From Caldisericota bacterium (GTDB taxonomy: Bacteria > Caldisericota > Caldisericia > Cryosericales > Cryosericaceae): 18,150 bases of DNA. Location of the stretch: positions 1 through 18,150 of the forward strand of contig JAPLGI010000156.1 of the NCBI GenBank assembly GCA_026390245.1. Reading direction: 5' to 3'. Positions 1-8,372 of this stretch are shown one piece after another. Position numbers and translations under genes: made by a program. How positions within the stretch are numbered: position 1 is the stretch's first letter; every line of letters starts with the position of its first letter. The notes below the pieces were generated by a model. The model saw nothing but the letters and a program-made list of their open reading frames with translations, did no database searches and was not told the origin of the DNA.

Positions 1-34
1 AGATTCAGTTCCCTGCGATGTCAGTAAGTATTCA

Positions 35-119
35 GCGAGGGTGGCGGAACTGGCAGACGCGCTGGACCTAGGATCCAGTGGGTAATTCCATGCGGGTTCG
101 ACTCCCGCCCTTCGCACCA
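35..119 (+). tRNA. tRNA-Leu, anticodon UAG
   Basis: A complete class II tRNA can be folded by eye. The acceptor stem is 35-41 with 109-115 (one G-U pair), A116 is the discriminator and CCA 117-119 is encoded. The D arm is 44-60, anticodon stem 62-66/74-78, and the T arm 92-108 has the TTCGACT loop. The long variable arm (79-91) can form a 4-bp stem, as expected for leucine tRNAs. The loop is CCTAGGA with anticodon TAG at 69-71, reading CUN leucine codons. Odd feature: the base before the anticodon (position 33, here 68) is C, whereas U33 is almost universal. The tig ribosome binding site begins only 5 bases after the CCA end, so the tRNA and tig are probably cotranscribed. Confidence 0.95.
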
Positions 120-123
120 ACTT

Positions 124-128
124 GGAGG
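124..128 (+). promoter_or_regulatory. Ribosome binding site of tig
   Basis: GGAGG lies 5 bases upstream of the ATG at 134. It decides the start: an in-frame TTG at 122 would put the start codon inside the Shine-Dalgarno region itself, so ATG 134 is preferred. It sits immediately after the CCA end of the upstream tRNA. Confidence 0.85.
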
Positions 129-133
129 AAACG

Positions 134-1402
134 ATGGAATACACCACCACGAGCAAAACTGGTAATTCGATTCTACTCTCCGCGACATTCAGTGCCGACG
201 AAGTCACAGCGATGCGCCGCGATGCGACGCAAGCGATGGCCGGCAAGCTCCGCGTACCCGGGTTCCGTCCGGGCAAGGCTCCGCTTTCCATAGTCGCCAA
301 GTACATCAGCGATGAAGAGTTGAAGGACGACGTCCTTCAGAAGGCCGCCCATCAAACCTATGTTACGTTCCTCAAGGAACATGGGGACACCGATGCCTTG
401 ATTTTCGAACCGGAAATCGTCGACTCAGTAGTGGAAGGTGATGCAGGTACCGGGCTGAAGGTCGATGTTCGTGTCTTTGAGATGCCCAAGACCGACCGTG
501 AACTCTGGAGCAGCATAGAGGTCGAAGAAGTTCAGACCGACGTAGCCAGGGCTGTCGATAGCCGTATCAGGGCTCTTGTCGATGCGGTGACTGAAACCTC
601 TCCGAAGGACGGTCCGGCTGCTCACGATGATTCCGTCACAGTCACGGTCGCGACCGGAAAGACGCAGAATCCATACCACACCGAGTTTACGGTGGGAGAG
701 GGCGAAGTGGGCAGAGCCTACGAGCCATTTCTCGCAGGAATGAGAGTCGGAGAATCGAAACACTTCAACGTGCAGTTGCAGGATAGTCCCCTGGAGGGAG
801 ACATCACGTTGGATGCCGTTGCGGAGAAACACGTTCCAGAAGTCAATGACGAATTTGCCAGGACGGTAGGAGCGTTCGAGTCGCTCGTGCAGCTTCGGAC
901 TGCGCTTGAAGAAGACGAACAGCGCAAAGCGGACGAGGCGAGGAAGGATATGGTCTTCAGCCGCGCCCTGGAAGCTGCCGCTGCGAAACTGAGCATCGAT
1001 TTCCCTGGGTACGTTCGGCGTGATGCAGCTGAGGAACGGCTTGGCGAAATCAAGAGCAGTCTTGCTCGCAATGGGCTTTCCCTCAACGAGTACCTGAAGT
1101 ACAATGACATCAGTGCCGAACAGTTGACAAAAGATGTTGAAGCGGATGCAGTCAAGCTGCTTCAGCGTGATCTTCTTGTAGAAGCGACTGAGAGAGCATG
1201 CAGTATCGTCGCCGCCGATGAGGACATCCAGACATATGCAGAGTCCCACAAGGAAGAGCTCAGCAAGGCAGGTATCGATGCGTCGACGGAGAAGGGGCAC
1301 AAGACGATTCGGAACGTTATCGTCTGGGAGAAGACGCGCAGCCTTATTATTGATGCAGTTCAGGTGATGCAGCCCTCGGGGGCCAAGCAGGAGGTAGTAT
1401 GA
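134..1402 (+). CDS. tig: Trigger factor, ribosome-associated chaperone and peptidyl-prolyl isomerase
   Basis: Predicted 422 residues, close to the usual 430 or so. The N-terminal ribosome-binding domain carries the signature GFRPGKAP at residues 43-50, the loop that docks on ribosomal protein L23. An FKBP-type PPIase domain follows at about 165-235, with FTVGEGEV and a GMRVGE segment, and a helical C-terminal chaperone domain from about 240 is rich in Glu, Lys and Ala. Trigger factor binds nascent chains at the exit tunnel in the cytosol. ATG 134 is chosen because GGAGG precedes it; upstream there is only the tRNA. The stop overlaps the clpP start (ATGA at 1399-1402), implying translational coupling. 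The tig-clpP-clpX-lon order is a familiar bacterial proteostasis cluster. Sequence outside the ribosome-binding loop is divergent, but the identity is secure. Confidence 0.95.
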   Translation: MEYTTTSKTGNSILLSATFSADEVTAMRRDATQAMAGKLRVPGFRPGKAPLSIVAKYISDEELKDDVLQKAAHQTYVTFLKEHGDTDALIFEPEIVDSVVEGDAGTGLKVDVRVFEMPKTDRELWSSIEVEEVQTDVARAVDSRIRALVDAVTETSPKDGPAAHDDSVTVTVATGKTQNPYHTEFTVGEGEVGRAYEPFLAGMRVGESKHFNVQLQDSPLEGDITLDAVAEKHVPEVNDEFARTVGAFESLVQLRTALEEDEQRKADEARKDMVFSRALEAAAAKLSIDFPGYVRRDAAEERLGEIKSSLARNGLSLNEYLKYNDISAEQLTKDVEADAVKLLQRDLLVEATERACSIVAADEDIQTYAESHKEELSKAGIDASTEKGHKTIRNVIVWEKTRSLIIDAVQVMQPSGAKQEVV

Positions 1403-2028
1403 GCGTGATTCCGTATGTGGTTGAGCAAACGGTTCATGGAGAGCGTGGCTACGACATCTACTCGCGGCTGCTGAAAGACCGCATCGTGTTCCTTGGTGGG
1501 GAGATCGATACTCAGGTCTCGAACCTCATCGTTGCCGAAATGCTCTATCTGACAGCCGAAAACGCCACCAAGGACATCTATCTCTACATCAACAGCGTTG
1601 GTGGAGAAGTCACTCCTGGCATGGCAATCTATGATACCATGCAATATATCAATGCTCCTGTTTCCACCATTTGTCTGGGGCAGGCAGCCAGCCTGGCTGC
1701 GGTTCTTCTTGCTGCGGGACGCAAAGGGAAGAGATTTGCACTGCCGAACTCGCGTATCATGATCCATCAGCCATGGGGTGGAGCTCAGGGTCAGGCGACG
1801 GACATCGAGATTCAGGCGAAGGAAATCCTGCGAATCAAGGAGTCGGTGAGCAACATCCTGGCTTCACACACGGGAAAGCCGCTCGACATCGTGCGCAGGG
1901 ACACGGAGAGGGACTTCTTCATGTCTGCCATCGAGGCCGTGGAGTACGGTATCGTAGACCAGGTCATCTCGAAGATTGGCGTCGCAGGGGAAGCTGGACC
2001 GCTGGCGAAGAATGCCCAGTCACAGTAG
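1399..2028 (+). CDS. clpP: ATP-dependent Clp protease proteolytic subunit ClpP
   Basis: The 209-residue protein is a serine peptidase of family S14, the barrel that degrades proteins unfolded by ClpX. The catalytic triad is readable: Ser98 in GQAASLA, His123 in MIHQP and Asp172 in the ERDFFMSA block, with spacing matching E. coli ClpP. An AGGAGG site at 1389-1394 lies inside the end of tig and precedes the ATG. The start overlaps tig by 4 bases and the end overlaps clpX by 17 bases, so tig, clpP and clpX look cotranslated. The N-terminal propeptide is very short. Two usually conserved spots differ: the oxyanion strand reads YINSVGGE instead of YINSPGGS, and the residues after the nucleophile are LA instead of MG. 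The glycine pair and all catalytic residues are intact, so activity is expected. Confidence 0.97.
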   Translation: MSVIPYVVEQTVHGERGYDIYSRLLKDRIVFLGGEIDTQVSNLIVAEMLYLTAENATKDIYLYINSVGGEVTPGMAIYDTMQYINAPVSTICLGQAASLAAVLLAAGRKGKRFALPNSRIMIHQPWGGAQGQATDIEIQAKEILRIKESVSNILASHTGKPLDIVRRDTERDFFMSAIEAVEYGIVDQVISKIGVAGEAGPLAKNAQSQ

Positions 2029-3250
2029 CGAAGAGCCGACCTGCTCGTTCTGTGGCAAGAAGTCCGGCGAAGTCGGCCTGCTCATCAAAGGGCTCGGCGG
2101 GTCATACATCTGCGACGATTGCATTGAGCGTGGCAACCAGCTCATGCAGCGGTCGAGGGACGAGGATCACTCCATGGATTTCAAGTCGCTGCGTCCCAAA
2201 GAGATCTACGCCCGCCTGAACGAGTACGTTATTGGGCAGAGCGAGGTCAAGAAGGCGCTTGCTGTTGGCGCTTACAATCACTACAAACGCTTGAGAGCCA
2301 AGAGAGATTCCCAGGTGGAGATCGAGAAGTCCAACATTCTGCTTGCAGGGCCCACTGGCGTTGGCAAGACCTATCTGGCAAGGACTCTTGCCCGCATTCT
2401 CGATGTTCCCTTCACCATAGCCGATGCGACCACACTCACGGAAGCCGGGTACGTCGGCGAGGATGTGGAGAATGTCCTCCTTGGACTTCTCCAGGCCACA
2501 AATTTCGACGTTGCCCGGGCAGAGTGCGGCATCGTTTACATCGATGAGATCGACAAGATCGGCCGGAAGTCCGAGAACCCCTCAATTACGCGGGATGTCA
2601 GCGGCGAGGGAGTTCAGCAGGCATTGCTCAAGATCGTGGAAGGGACCATTGCCAATGTCCCTCCCCAGGGCGGACGCAAGCATCCTCTGCAGGAGAACGT
2701 CAAGTTCAACACCCGGGACGTTCTCTTCATTGCGGGCGGGACATTTGACGGATTGGAAAGTATCAGGAGACTCCGCGCGACTCCCAGGGAGGTCGGGTTT
2801 GTTCATGAGCTCGCTGACCTCGAGGGCAAGAAGCTGCTCAGCTCCGACTTTGTCAAGTTCGGGATGCTGCCCGAACTGGTAGGGAGATTCCCCCTGAGGC
2901 TGGAACTGGACGAACTGTCTGCAGGCGACTTGAAGCGTATTCTCATCGAGCCGAGGAATTCGATCGTCCAGCAGTATCAGGAGCTCTTTGCAATGGATGG
3001 AGTGAGCTTGACGTTCACGGAATCTGCGTTGGAACGCATCGCCGAAGAAGCGAAAGACATGGGCATGGGAGCCCGTGGTTTGAAGTCCGTCGTCGACCAG
3101 CCCATGGTGGCTCTCATGTTCGAATTGCCGTCTTTCAAGGGAATCACAGAGGTAGCCGTAGGAGATGAGTTCTTCTCGGCTTGCCACGAGGTCGTCGCGA
3201 CGAAAACCGACGGGACAACCGAGCGCATTCCTCTACCGGAATCCGCTTGA
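2012..3250 (+). CDS. clpX: ATP-dependent Clp protease ATP-binding subunit ClpX
   Basis: This AAA+ unfoldase is 412 residues (E. coli 424). It has an N-terminal four-cysteine zinc domain (C11, C14, C34, C37), Walker A GPTGVGKT at 113-120, pore loop GYVG at 146-149, Walker B VYIDEI at 175-180, the RKH loop at 222-224, an arginine finger in GRFP (R292) and sensor II GAR at 353-355. The ClpP-docking tripeptide is VGF at 261-263, an accepted variant of IGF, so it should pair with the adjacent ClpP. The ATG at 2012 lies within the end of clpP and has only a weak Shine-Dalgarno, consistent with coupled translation. An in-frame TTG at 1976 would add 12 residues unlike the family and is rejected. Confidence 0.96.
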   Translation: MPSHSSEEPTCSFCGKKSGEVGLLIKGLGGSYICDDCIERGNQLMQRSRDEDHSMDFKSLRPKEIYARLNEYVIGQSEVKKALAVGAYNHYKRLRAKRDSQVEIEKSNILLAGPTGVGKTYLARTLARILDVPFTIADATTLTEAGYVGEDVENVLLGLLQATNFDVARAECGIVYIDEIDKIGRKSENPSITRDVSGEGVQQALLKIVEGTIANVPPQGGRKHPLQENVKFNTRDVLFIAGGTFDGLESIRRLRATPREVGFVHELADLEGKKLLSSDFVKFGMLPELVGRFPLRLELDELSAGDLKRILIEPRNSIVQQYQELFAMDGVSLTFTESALERIAEEAKDMGMGARGLKSVVDQPMVALMFELPSFKGITEVAVGDEFFSACHEVVATKTDGTTERIPLPESA

Positions 3251-3251
3251 T

Positions 3252-3258
3252 AGGAGAG
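3252..3258 (+). promoter_or_regulatory. Ribosome binding site of lon
   Basis: AGGAGAG is 10 bases ahead of the lon ATG at 3269, in the 18-base gap after clpX. No separate promoter is visible in this gap, so lon is probably read from the upstream transcript. Confidence 0.7.
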
Positions 3259-3268
3259 AACACGACTA

Positions 3269-5629
3269 ATGGCTGAACGTGACTGGGATCTGTCAGAAGC
3301 GCCACTGATTCCCCTGCGGAACGTGGTCGTTTTTCCATATCATGTCCTGCCCCTCTTTGTGGGCAGGCCAAAATCGCTGAAGAGCATCGAGTCCGCACTG
3401 GCAACCAACCGCAAGATCGTGCTTGTGTGCCAGAAGGACGAATCGAATGAAGACCCGGGGCTTGCCGACCTCTATGACATCGGCGTCGGTGCAGAGATCC
3501 TTCAGCTCCTCAAGCTGCCCGACGGGAGTGATCGCGTCCTCGTGGAGGGTGTCCGCAGAGTCCGCGTGACAAACGTGCGCAGCGACGACGAGTCGCTTGT
3601 GGCCACCGTGGAGCCACTGCCTGCAGACGAGAAGACATCGACGGAGCGCCAGGCCCTCATGCGTGTGGTTCTGGACCAGTTCTCTCAGTATGTAGAATTG
3701 TCCAAGAAACTGCCATCGGAGTCGGTGAACAATGTCTCGGGGGTTACTGAGCCGGACAGGTTCGCTGACCTTATTGCAAGCAGCCTCCTGCTTGTCGCCG
3801 AAGACCGGCAGTCACTGCTTGCTACGCTGAATGCCGAGGAACGGCTGCACCGCATCGCTGAGCTTCTCGCCAAGGAGATCTATGTACTGGAGCTCGCGCG
3901 GAAGATCGAGAGCGATGTAAAGGCGAAGATCGACCAGTCACAGCGCGAGTACTATCTCCGCGAACAGGTCAGAGCAATTGGCAAGGAACTTGGTGAAGAG
4001 GGCGAGGAGGCCGGCGAGGTCGGCGAGTATCGGCAGAAGCTGGAGAAGATTCATATGCCCGCCTACGTCCATGACAAGATTGACGAGGAGCTGGGCAGAC
4101 TTGCCAAAACGCCTGCCATGAGTCCAGAGAGCTCTGTTATCAGGACTTATCTGGACTGGCTTGTCGGCCTTCCATGGGACGTAAGAACTGCCGACAAGAT
4201 TGATCTGAAGCGTGCTCGCAAGGTCCTCGACAAGGATCACTACGGGCTTGAAGAGATCAAGGACCGAATACTCGAGTATCTTGCTGTGCGCAAGCTCTCG
4301 GACAAGGCCAAAGGTCCGATTCTGTGCTTTGTCGGTCCGCCTGGCGTGGGCAAGACATCGCTGGGCAAGTCCATTGCGGAGACGCTCGACAGGAAGTTCG
4401 TGCACGTCTCTCTGGGCGGTATTCGAGACGAGGCAGAAGTGCGTGGACATCGCAGAACCTATGTTGGAGCAATGCCGGGGCGCATCATTCAGGGAATCAA
4501 GCAGGCAGGCACCAAGAATCCAGTATTCCTTCTGGATGAGATTGACAAGGTCGGAGCGGACTTTCGGGGTGATCCAACTGCTGCTCTTCTCGAGGCGCTT
4601 GATCCTGAGCAGAATACGCAGTTCAGCGATCACTACATCGAGATTCCGTTTGACCTCTCCGAGGTGCTGTTCCTTACGACGGCGAATGTGCCAGACACGA
4701 TTCCATCTGCACTTCTGGACCGCATGGAGGTCATTTCCCTGCCTGGATACACGGACGAAGAGAAACAGCAGATAGCTCGTCATTTCCTTCTTCCCAAGGC
4801 AACGCAGCAACATGGGCTGAAGCCTGAAGACCTCATCATTGACGATGGGGCGGTGCTGGCCATTGTCCAGCAGTACACGCGTGAAGCAGGAGTACGTGGA
4901 CTTGAGCGGTCGCTGGTCAGGATCTGTCGCAAGGTGGCCAGAGCGGAAGTTGAGCAGAAGAAGTCGTTCAAGGGTGTCACCGTGAGCGCGAGTGATCTCG
5001 CAGGCTACCTGGACCTTGCCCCATATTCCTATACGAGCCTCATCAAGGAAGCGCGCGTTGGAGTCGCATGTGGTCTTGTTGTGACCCAGTATGGCGGTGA
5101 CACTGTCTACGTCGAGTCAACGCGCATGGATGGCAAGGGCAATCTCCAACTCACGGGTCAACTCGGCGATGTGATGAAAGAGTCAGCCCAGGCTGCGCTC
5201 AGCTACATCCGTACGCATGCTGTTGACATTGGACTGGACCCCCACTTCATCGAGAAGACCGATCTGCACGTGCATGTTCCTGAAGGTGCCGTCCCCAAGG
5301 AAGGTCCGTCTGCAGGAGTTACAATGGCTACGGCCATGGTTTCGGCTCTCACGGGCAGAAAGGTGCGTTCGGATATGGCGATGACTGGTGAAATCACACT
5401 TCGGGGACAGGTACTGCCCGTCGGCGGTATCAAGGCAAAGGTACTCGGCGCGTACCGTGCAGGGATCAGGAAGTTGATCCTTCCCGAGGAAAACCGTCGC
5501 GATACGAGCAAGATCTCACCCGAGATCAGCAAGAAGCTCGAGTTCACCTTCGTCAACGATATTGCCCAAGTACTTGACAAAGCGCTCATTCCGGCAGAGC
5601 CGGAAAGTACTTCCAGGCGCTCGCGCTAG
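3269..5629 (+). CDS. lon: ATP-dependent protease Lon
   Basis: At 786 residues this is the standard length of a LonA protease (E. coli 784). Order of parts: N-terminal substrate-binding LON domain (about 10-205, starting PLIPLRNVVVFPYHVLPLFVG), a coiled-coil stretch with many Glu and Arg (about 210-280), and the AAA+ module with Walker A GPPGVGKT at 356-363 and Walker B FLLDEID at 420-426. The C-terminal peptidase domain has catalytic Ser681 in EGPSAG and Lys724 in GIKAKVLGA, forming the Ser-Lys dyad. The usual GLAWT block at the start of the protease domain reads GLVVT here. The enzyme degrades misfolded and regulatory proteins in the cytosol. Gap to clpX is 18 bases and to the rodZ-like gene 10 bases. 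All catalytic residues are present. Confidence 0.97.
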   Translation: MAERDWDLSEAPLIPLRNVVVFPYHVLPLFVGRPKSLKSIESALATNRKIVLVCQKDESNEDPGLADLYDIGVGAEILQLLKLPDGSDRVLVEGVRRVRVTNVRSDDESLVATVEPLPADEKTSTERQALMRVVLDQFSQYVELSKKLPSESVNNVSGVTEPDRFADLIASSLLLVAEDRQSLLATLNAEERLHRIAELLAKEIYVLELARKIESDVKAKIDQSQREYYLREQVRAIGKELGEEGEEAGEVGEYRQKLEKIHMPAYVHDKIDEELGRLAKTPAMSPESSVIRTYLDWLVGLPWDVRTADKIDLKRARKVLDKDHYGLEEIKDRILEYLAVRKLSDKAKGPILCFVGPPGVGKTSLGKSIAETLDRKFVHVSLGGIRDEAEVRGHRRTYVGAMPGRIIQGIKQAGTKNPVFLLDEIDKVGADFRGDPTAALLEALDPEQNTQFSDHYIEIPFDLSEVLFLTTANVPDTIPSALLDRMEVISLPGYTDEEKQQIARHFLLPKATQQHGLKPEDLIIDDGAVLAIVQQYTREAGVRGLERSLVRICRKVARAEVEQKKSFKGVTVSASDLAGYLDLAPYSYTSLIKEARVGVACGLVVTQYGGDTVYVESTRMDGKGNLQLTGQLGDVMKESAQAALSYIRTHAVDIGLDPHFIEKTDLHVHVPEGAVPKEGPSAGVTMATAMVSALTGRKVRSDMAMTGEITLRGQVLPVGGIKAKVLGAYRAGIRKLILPEENRRDTSKISPEISKKLEFTFVNDIAQVLDKALIPAEPESTSRRSR

Positions 5630-5635
5630 GAGAGG
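5628..5635 (+). promoter_or_regulatory. Ribosome binding site of the rodZ-like gene
   Basis: AGGAGAGG overlaps the lon stop codon and sits 4 bases before a GTG at 5640. It supports that GTG as the start; the next in-frame ATG (5694) would delete half of the helix-turn-helix domain. Confidence 0.65.
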
Positions 5636-5639
5636 CCAG

Positions 5640-6410
5640 GTGGATCGCCAAGAAGCCGGGACAGCTCTTCGAGATAAGCGAGTCTCACTTCGAATGTCGC
5701 TTGAGGATGTTGCCCGCGCGACTCTTCTGCGCAAGTCCGTGCTTCAATCGCTGGAAGAGGGTGGTCCACCAGAACCCAACGGGTTCTTCAAGTCATATGC
5801 GCGGCGCTATGCCGAGTACGTTGGGTTAAGCGGCGATGACGTCGTTGCAGCCCTGACAGGTTCGACGCCTCGTGAGGCCGTTGACACTGGCGTGACGCCT
5901 GTCCAGCCTGCGAAGCTCGCCCATTCTGCTGCAATTGTCCCGGCATACAGGAAGAAGCGGAGCGTCGCTTCGGCTGTCGCGATAGTGGGAGTGGCTCTGG
6001 TGGTCGCCGTGGTCATGCTTTCAAAAACGTGGCCGGGGACCCCCGTCGTGCCAGGTGGGCAGGATGGGCCGTCGACTACGCCATCGGTGCCCTTGAACAC
6101 GCAAGTTCCCCCTCTGCCCGCAACACCTTCGGTGCCCGGTTCGACGACGATCTCGCCCACCGACGGAGAAATGACGCTCACTTTCGCGCCGACGACGCAA
6201 CGAGCGTGGCTGGAGATCACAGTTGATGGAAGCGTTGTCTTCTCTGGGGTCTTGCGTCCAGGAGACAGTACGCAGGTTGCTGGGGGCTACGTTGTCGTCA
6301 ACTTCGGCAATGCGATGTATACGCGCGTGACGATGAACGGTGTCGATCAGGGAGTCGCTTCTCCAGACAAGACGGTCATGACAGTCGAGTATGGTTCACC
6401 AGCGCATTAA
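5640..6410 (+). CDS. rodZ: RodZ-like helix-turn-helix membrane protein with DUF4115 domain
   Basis: From the GTG at 5640 the protein has 256 residues. Residues 5-65 match the cytoplasmic HTH_25 domain of RodZ (SLEDVARATLLRKSVLQSLEEG, then FFKSYARRYAEYVGL). A basic patch PAYRKKR precedes one membrane segment at about 108-127, giving an N-in topology. A proline/threonine-rich linker (about 132-175) leads to a C-terminal DUF4115 beta domain (about 178-252; TFAPTTQRAWLEITVDG). RodZ couples MreB filaments to the cell-wall elongation machinery, although mreB itself is not in this window. Placement between lon and rimO fits the rodZ-rimO synteny common in Gram-positive and related bacteria. The end overlaps rimO by 20 bases. 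An extended reading back to 5562 inside lon is possible but has no ribosome binding site and no family match. Confidence 0.88.
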   Translation: MDRQEAGTALRDKRVSLRMSLEDVARATLLRKSVLQSLEEGGPPEPNGFFKSYARRYAEYVGLSGDDVVAALTGSTPREAVDTGVTPVQPAKLAHSAAIVPAYRKKRSVASAVAIVGVALVVAVVMLSKTWPGTPVVPGGQDGPSTTPSVPLNTQVPPLPATPSVPGSTTISPTDGEMTLTFAPTTQRAWLEITVDGSVVFSGVLRPGDSTQVAGGYVVVNFGNAMYTRVTMNGVDQGVASPDKTVMTVEYGSPAH

Positions 6411-7761
6411 CCGTAGGCCCCGAGTCTGCGTTGTCAGCCTCGGATGTGCCAAGAACCTGGCCGACAGCGAGGCAATGCTCGGTCAGATCGTGGCGGCAGA
6501 ACCAGCCGCTGTCGTGTGTGCTGAGCCCCAGGACGCCGATGTGGTCGTTGTCAACACGTGTGGGTTTCTGAAGGCAGCTCGCGATGAAGCGGACGAGGTG
6601 CTGGCTGCAATCGAGCGCCTGCGCGTCGACGGGCATGTTGGACGAATCGTGGCGGTAGGGTGCTACCCACAGCTGTGGAAGGCACAAGTCCTCAGGCGAC
6701 ACCCGGGTCTGTACGACGTCATGGGCGTGAGTGCGATGTACCAGACGGCATTCTGGAAGAGCCTGCTGAAGGAGGTACCTCTTTCAAGGATCGAGCAGCC
6801 GGTCGACCCCGATACGATGAGGGGATTCGAAGCACCACGTCTTCTGAGCGGGAGCGGCTCGTACGCATACCTCAAGATAGCGGACGGGTGTTCCCAGCGG
6901 TGTACGTACTGTACCATACCTCAGATCAAAGGTCCTCTCGTAAGCCGGTCCGAAGACGCGATTCTACGTGAGGCGGAACAGCTGATACGGGCGGGCGCGA
7001 CCGAAATCATCCTTGTTTCGCAGAACACAAGTGCCTATGGTGTGGATCTGACAACCGAACATCGTCCGCAGCTCGCAGCTCTGCTTCGCAAAATGGACCG
7101 GCTATCGGGCATGAGGATTCTGCGAGTGCTGTACCTTTACCCTACATTGGTGAGTGAGGAGCTTCTGGAGGTGATCGGCGGTTCCAGTCACATCGCCCAC
7201 TACGTCGATATTCCTTTGCAGCATACGGATCCAGTACTCCTGAAGGCCATGGGGCGCCCCTGGGCAGCGGGATCGGCAGGTCGCGTGGTCGAACGCGTTC
7301 GACGAATCATCCCGGATGCGGCCATTCGGAGCACATTCATCGTTGGATTTCCGGGAGAGACCGAAGAGCAGTTCAAGCGTCTGCTTGATGACCTCCGCAC
7401 GCTTCGCCTGGACCATGCATCGGCATTTGCCTACTCGAGAGAAGCCTTGGCTGTTTCATCGGGGTTCCCGAACCAGGTACATGCCTCAACCAAGGGGCGC
7501 CGTCTGCGGGAGTTCATGGAAGTTCAACAGGGGATTTCCGCGTCCGTCAACGACGTTCGGTACCTGGGTAAGGACATCGAGGTTATCGTCGATGGCATGA
7601 CCCAGTCAACGGTCTATGGGAGGACGCTGCTAGATGCGCCGGATGTCGACAATGCTGTCTTGCTGCGAACCGGCCACAGGACGAGGCCTGCGCCGGGCGA
7701 TATATGCAGGGCACACATCACGGCCGTGGGCCCGTATGACCTTGATGGCGATCTTGTGTGA
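6391..7761 (+). CDS. rimO: Ribosomal protein S12 methylthiotransferase RimO (radical SAM)
   Basis: This 456-residue protein is a methylthiotransferase of the MiaB/RimO family. The N-terminal domain holds the three auxiliary-cluster cysteines C19 (SLGCAKN), C57 (NTCGF) and C91 (VGCYPQ). The radical SAM core has C167, C171 and C174 in DGCSQRCTYCTIP. The C-terminal TRAM domain starts near residue 380 and contains APDVDNAVLL, the RimO type of motif rather than the MiaB one. It adds a methylthio group to the conserved aspartate of ribosomal protein S12. The ATG at 6391 lies in the last codons of rodZ with only a weak Shine-Dalgarno, so translation is probably coupled. Its stop shares bases with the thpR GTG start. 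MiaB is the main alternative, but SLGCAKN and the TRAM sequence favour RimO. Confidence 0.92.
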   Translation: MVHQRINRRPRVCVVSLGCAKNLADSEAMLGQIVAAEPAAVVCAEPQDADVVVVNTCGFLKAARDEADEVLAAIERLRVDGHVGRIVAVGCYPQLWKAQVLRRHPGLYDVMGVSAMYQTAFWKSLLKEVPLSRIEQPVDPDTMRGFEAPRLLSGSGSYAYLKIADGCSQRCTYCTIPQIKGPLVSRSEDAILREAEQLIRAGATEIILVSQNTSAYGVDLTTEHRPQLAALLRKMDRLSGMRILRVLYLYPTLVSEELLEVIGGSSHIAHYVDIPLQHTDPVLLKAMGRPWAAGSAGRVVERVRRIIPDAAIRSTFIVGFPGETEEQFKRLLDDLRTLRLDHASAFAYSREALAVSSGFPNQVHASTKGRRLREFMEVQQGISASVNDVRYLGKDIEVIVDGMTQSTVYGRTLLDAPDVDNAVLLRTGHRTRPAPGDICRAHITAVGPYDLDGDLV

Positions 7762-8321
7762 GAGCGTTTGTCGCAATCCCTCTTCCGGACGACTTCTCTG
7801 ACTGGCTGCAGCAGAACAGGGCGAGCTTTGCTTCGATTGCCCCGACACTCAGACTGGTTCCCGCTGCCTCCTGTCACATTACCTTGCGGTTCCTCGGAGA
7901 GCTTCAAGATGAGCAGGTCGGTGACGCAACAGGGCGTCTTGCCGGATCGCTGTCGACGGTGCCAGGGACCAGGGTCGCCCTGGACAGGTTTGGCGTATTC
8001 CACCGAGACGGACATCCGACAGTCCTCTGGGTCGGCGCAAGCGTTGTTCCCCAGGCTCTGACTGATCTGGCGATGACAACCGATGTCTGTTTGTCAGGAC
8101 TTGGGAACAACAGCCGAACAGAGCGTTTCGCTCTGCACGTGACGCTGGGTCGCTTTGTGTCCGGAACGCGTGACGACGAGGTAGCGGCCCTCGAGGCAGC
8201 GGGTCCGGAACCGTATGTCGTTCCTGTCACGGACGTTGTTCTGTATGAAAGCAAGATGGGGCACGGTCGCCCCGTATACACTGCCCGCGCCGTGGTGAGG
8301 CTTGCGCCATTTGCCGAATAG
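7758..8321 (+). CDS. thpR: RNA 2',3'-cyclic phosphodiesterase / 2'-5' RNA ligase family protein
   Basis: The 187-residue protein belongs to the 2H phosphoesterase superfamily. It shows both required motifs, HITL at 40-43 (in CHITLRFLGEL) and HVTL at 127-130 (in HVTLGRF), about 87 residues apart, plus the typical N-terminus MRAFVAIPLP. Family members open 2',3'-cyclic phosphates on RNA ends, and some reversibly ligate tRNA halves through 2'-5' links in vitro. The cellular role in bacteria is unsettled. The GTG start overlaps the rimO stop (GTGA, 7758-7761). Firmicutes often have pgsA and cinA between rimO and recA; here only thpR is found. The -35 element of the recA promoter overlaps the last codons. 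Confidence 0.9.
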   Translation: MRAFVAIPLPDDFSDWLQQNRASFASIAPTLRLVPAASCHITLRFLGELQDEQVGDATGRLAGSLSTVPGTRVALDRFGVFHRDGHPTVLWVGASVVPQALTDLAMTTDVCLSGLGNNSRTERFALHVTLGRFVSGTRDDEVAALEAAGPEPYVVPVTDVVLYESKMGHGRPVYTARAVVRLAPFAE

Positions 8322-8338
8322 GGAGACCGAATTATACT
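8311..8338 (+). promoter_or_regulatory. Predicted sigma-70-type promoter of recA
   Basis: TTGCCG (8311-8316) and TATACT (8333-8338) are separated by 16 bases and would start transcription near 8345, about 28 bases before the recA ATG. The -35 box lies in the end of thpR. No recognisable SOS operator of the proteobacterial (CTGT-N8-ACAG) or Gram-positive (GAAC-N4-GTTC) type is visible within or next to it. Confidence 0.6.
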
Positions 8339-8372
8339 GAGATGCAATGCTTACACCAAACGTGGAGGCTGT

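Noticed and set aside
122..133. Upstream TTG start for tig
   Set aside because: It would overlap its own ribosome binding site; ATG 134 has correct spacing.
425..1300. Long minus-strand open frame opposite tig
   Set aside because: No recognisable motifs, it lies wholly antisense to a well-supported gene, and such frames are expected opposite GC-rich coding DNA. The same holds for 3938-4813, 9490-10518, 11015-11770 and 15643-16518.
1976..2011. Upstream TTG start for clpX
   Set aside because: It adds a 12-residue extension not typical of ClpX and has no Shine-Dalgarno; ATG 2012 gives a normal N-terminus.
6391..7761. MiaB rather than RimO
   Set aside because: SLGCAKN, the APDVDNAV TRAM segment and the rodZ-rimO gene order all favour RimO.
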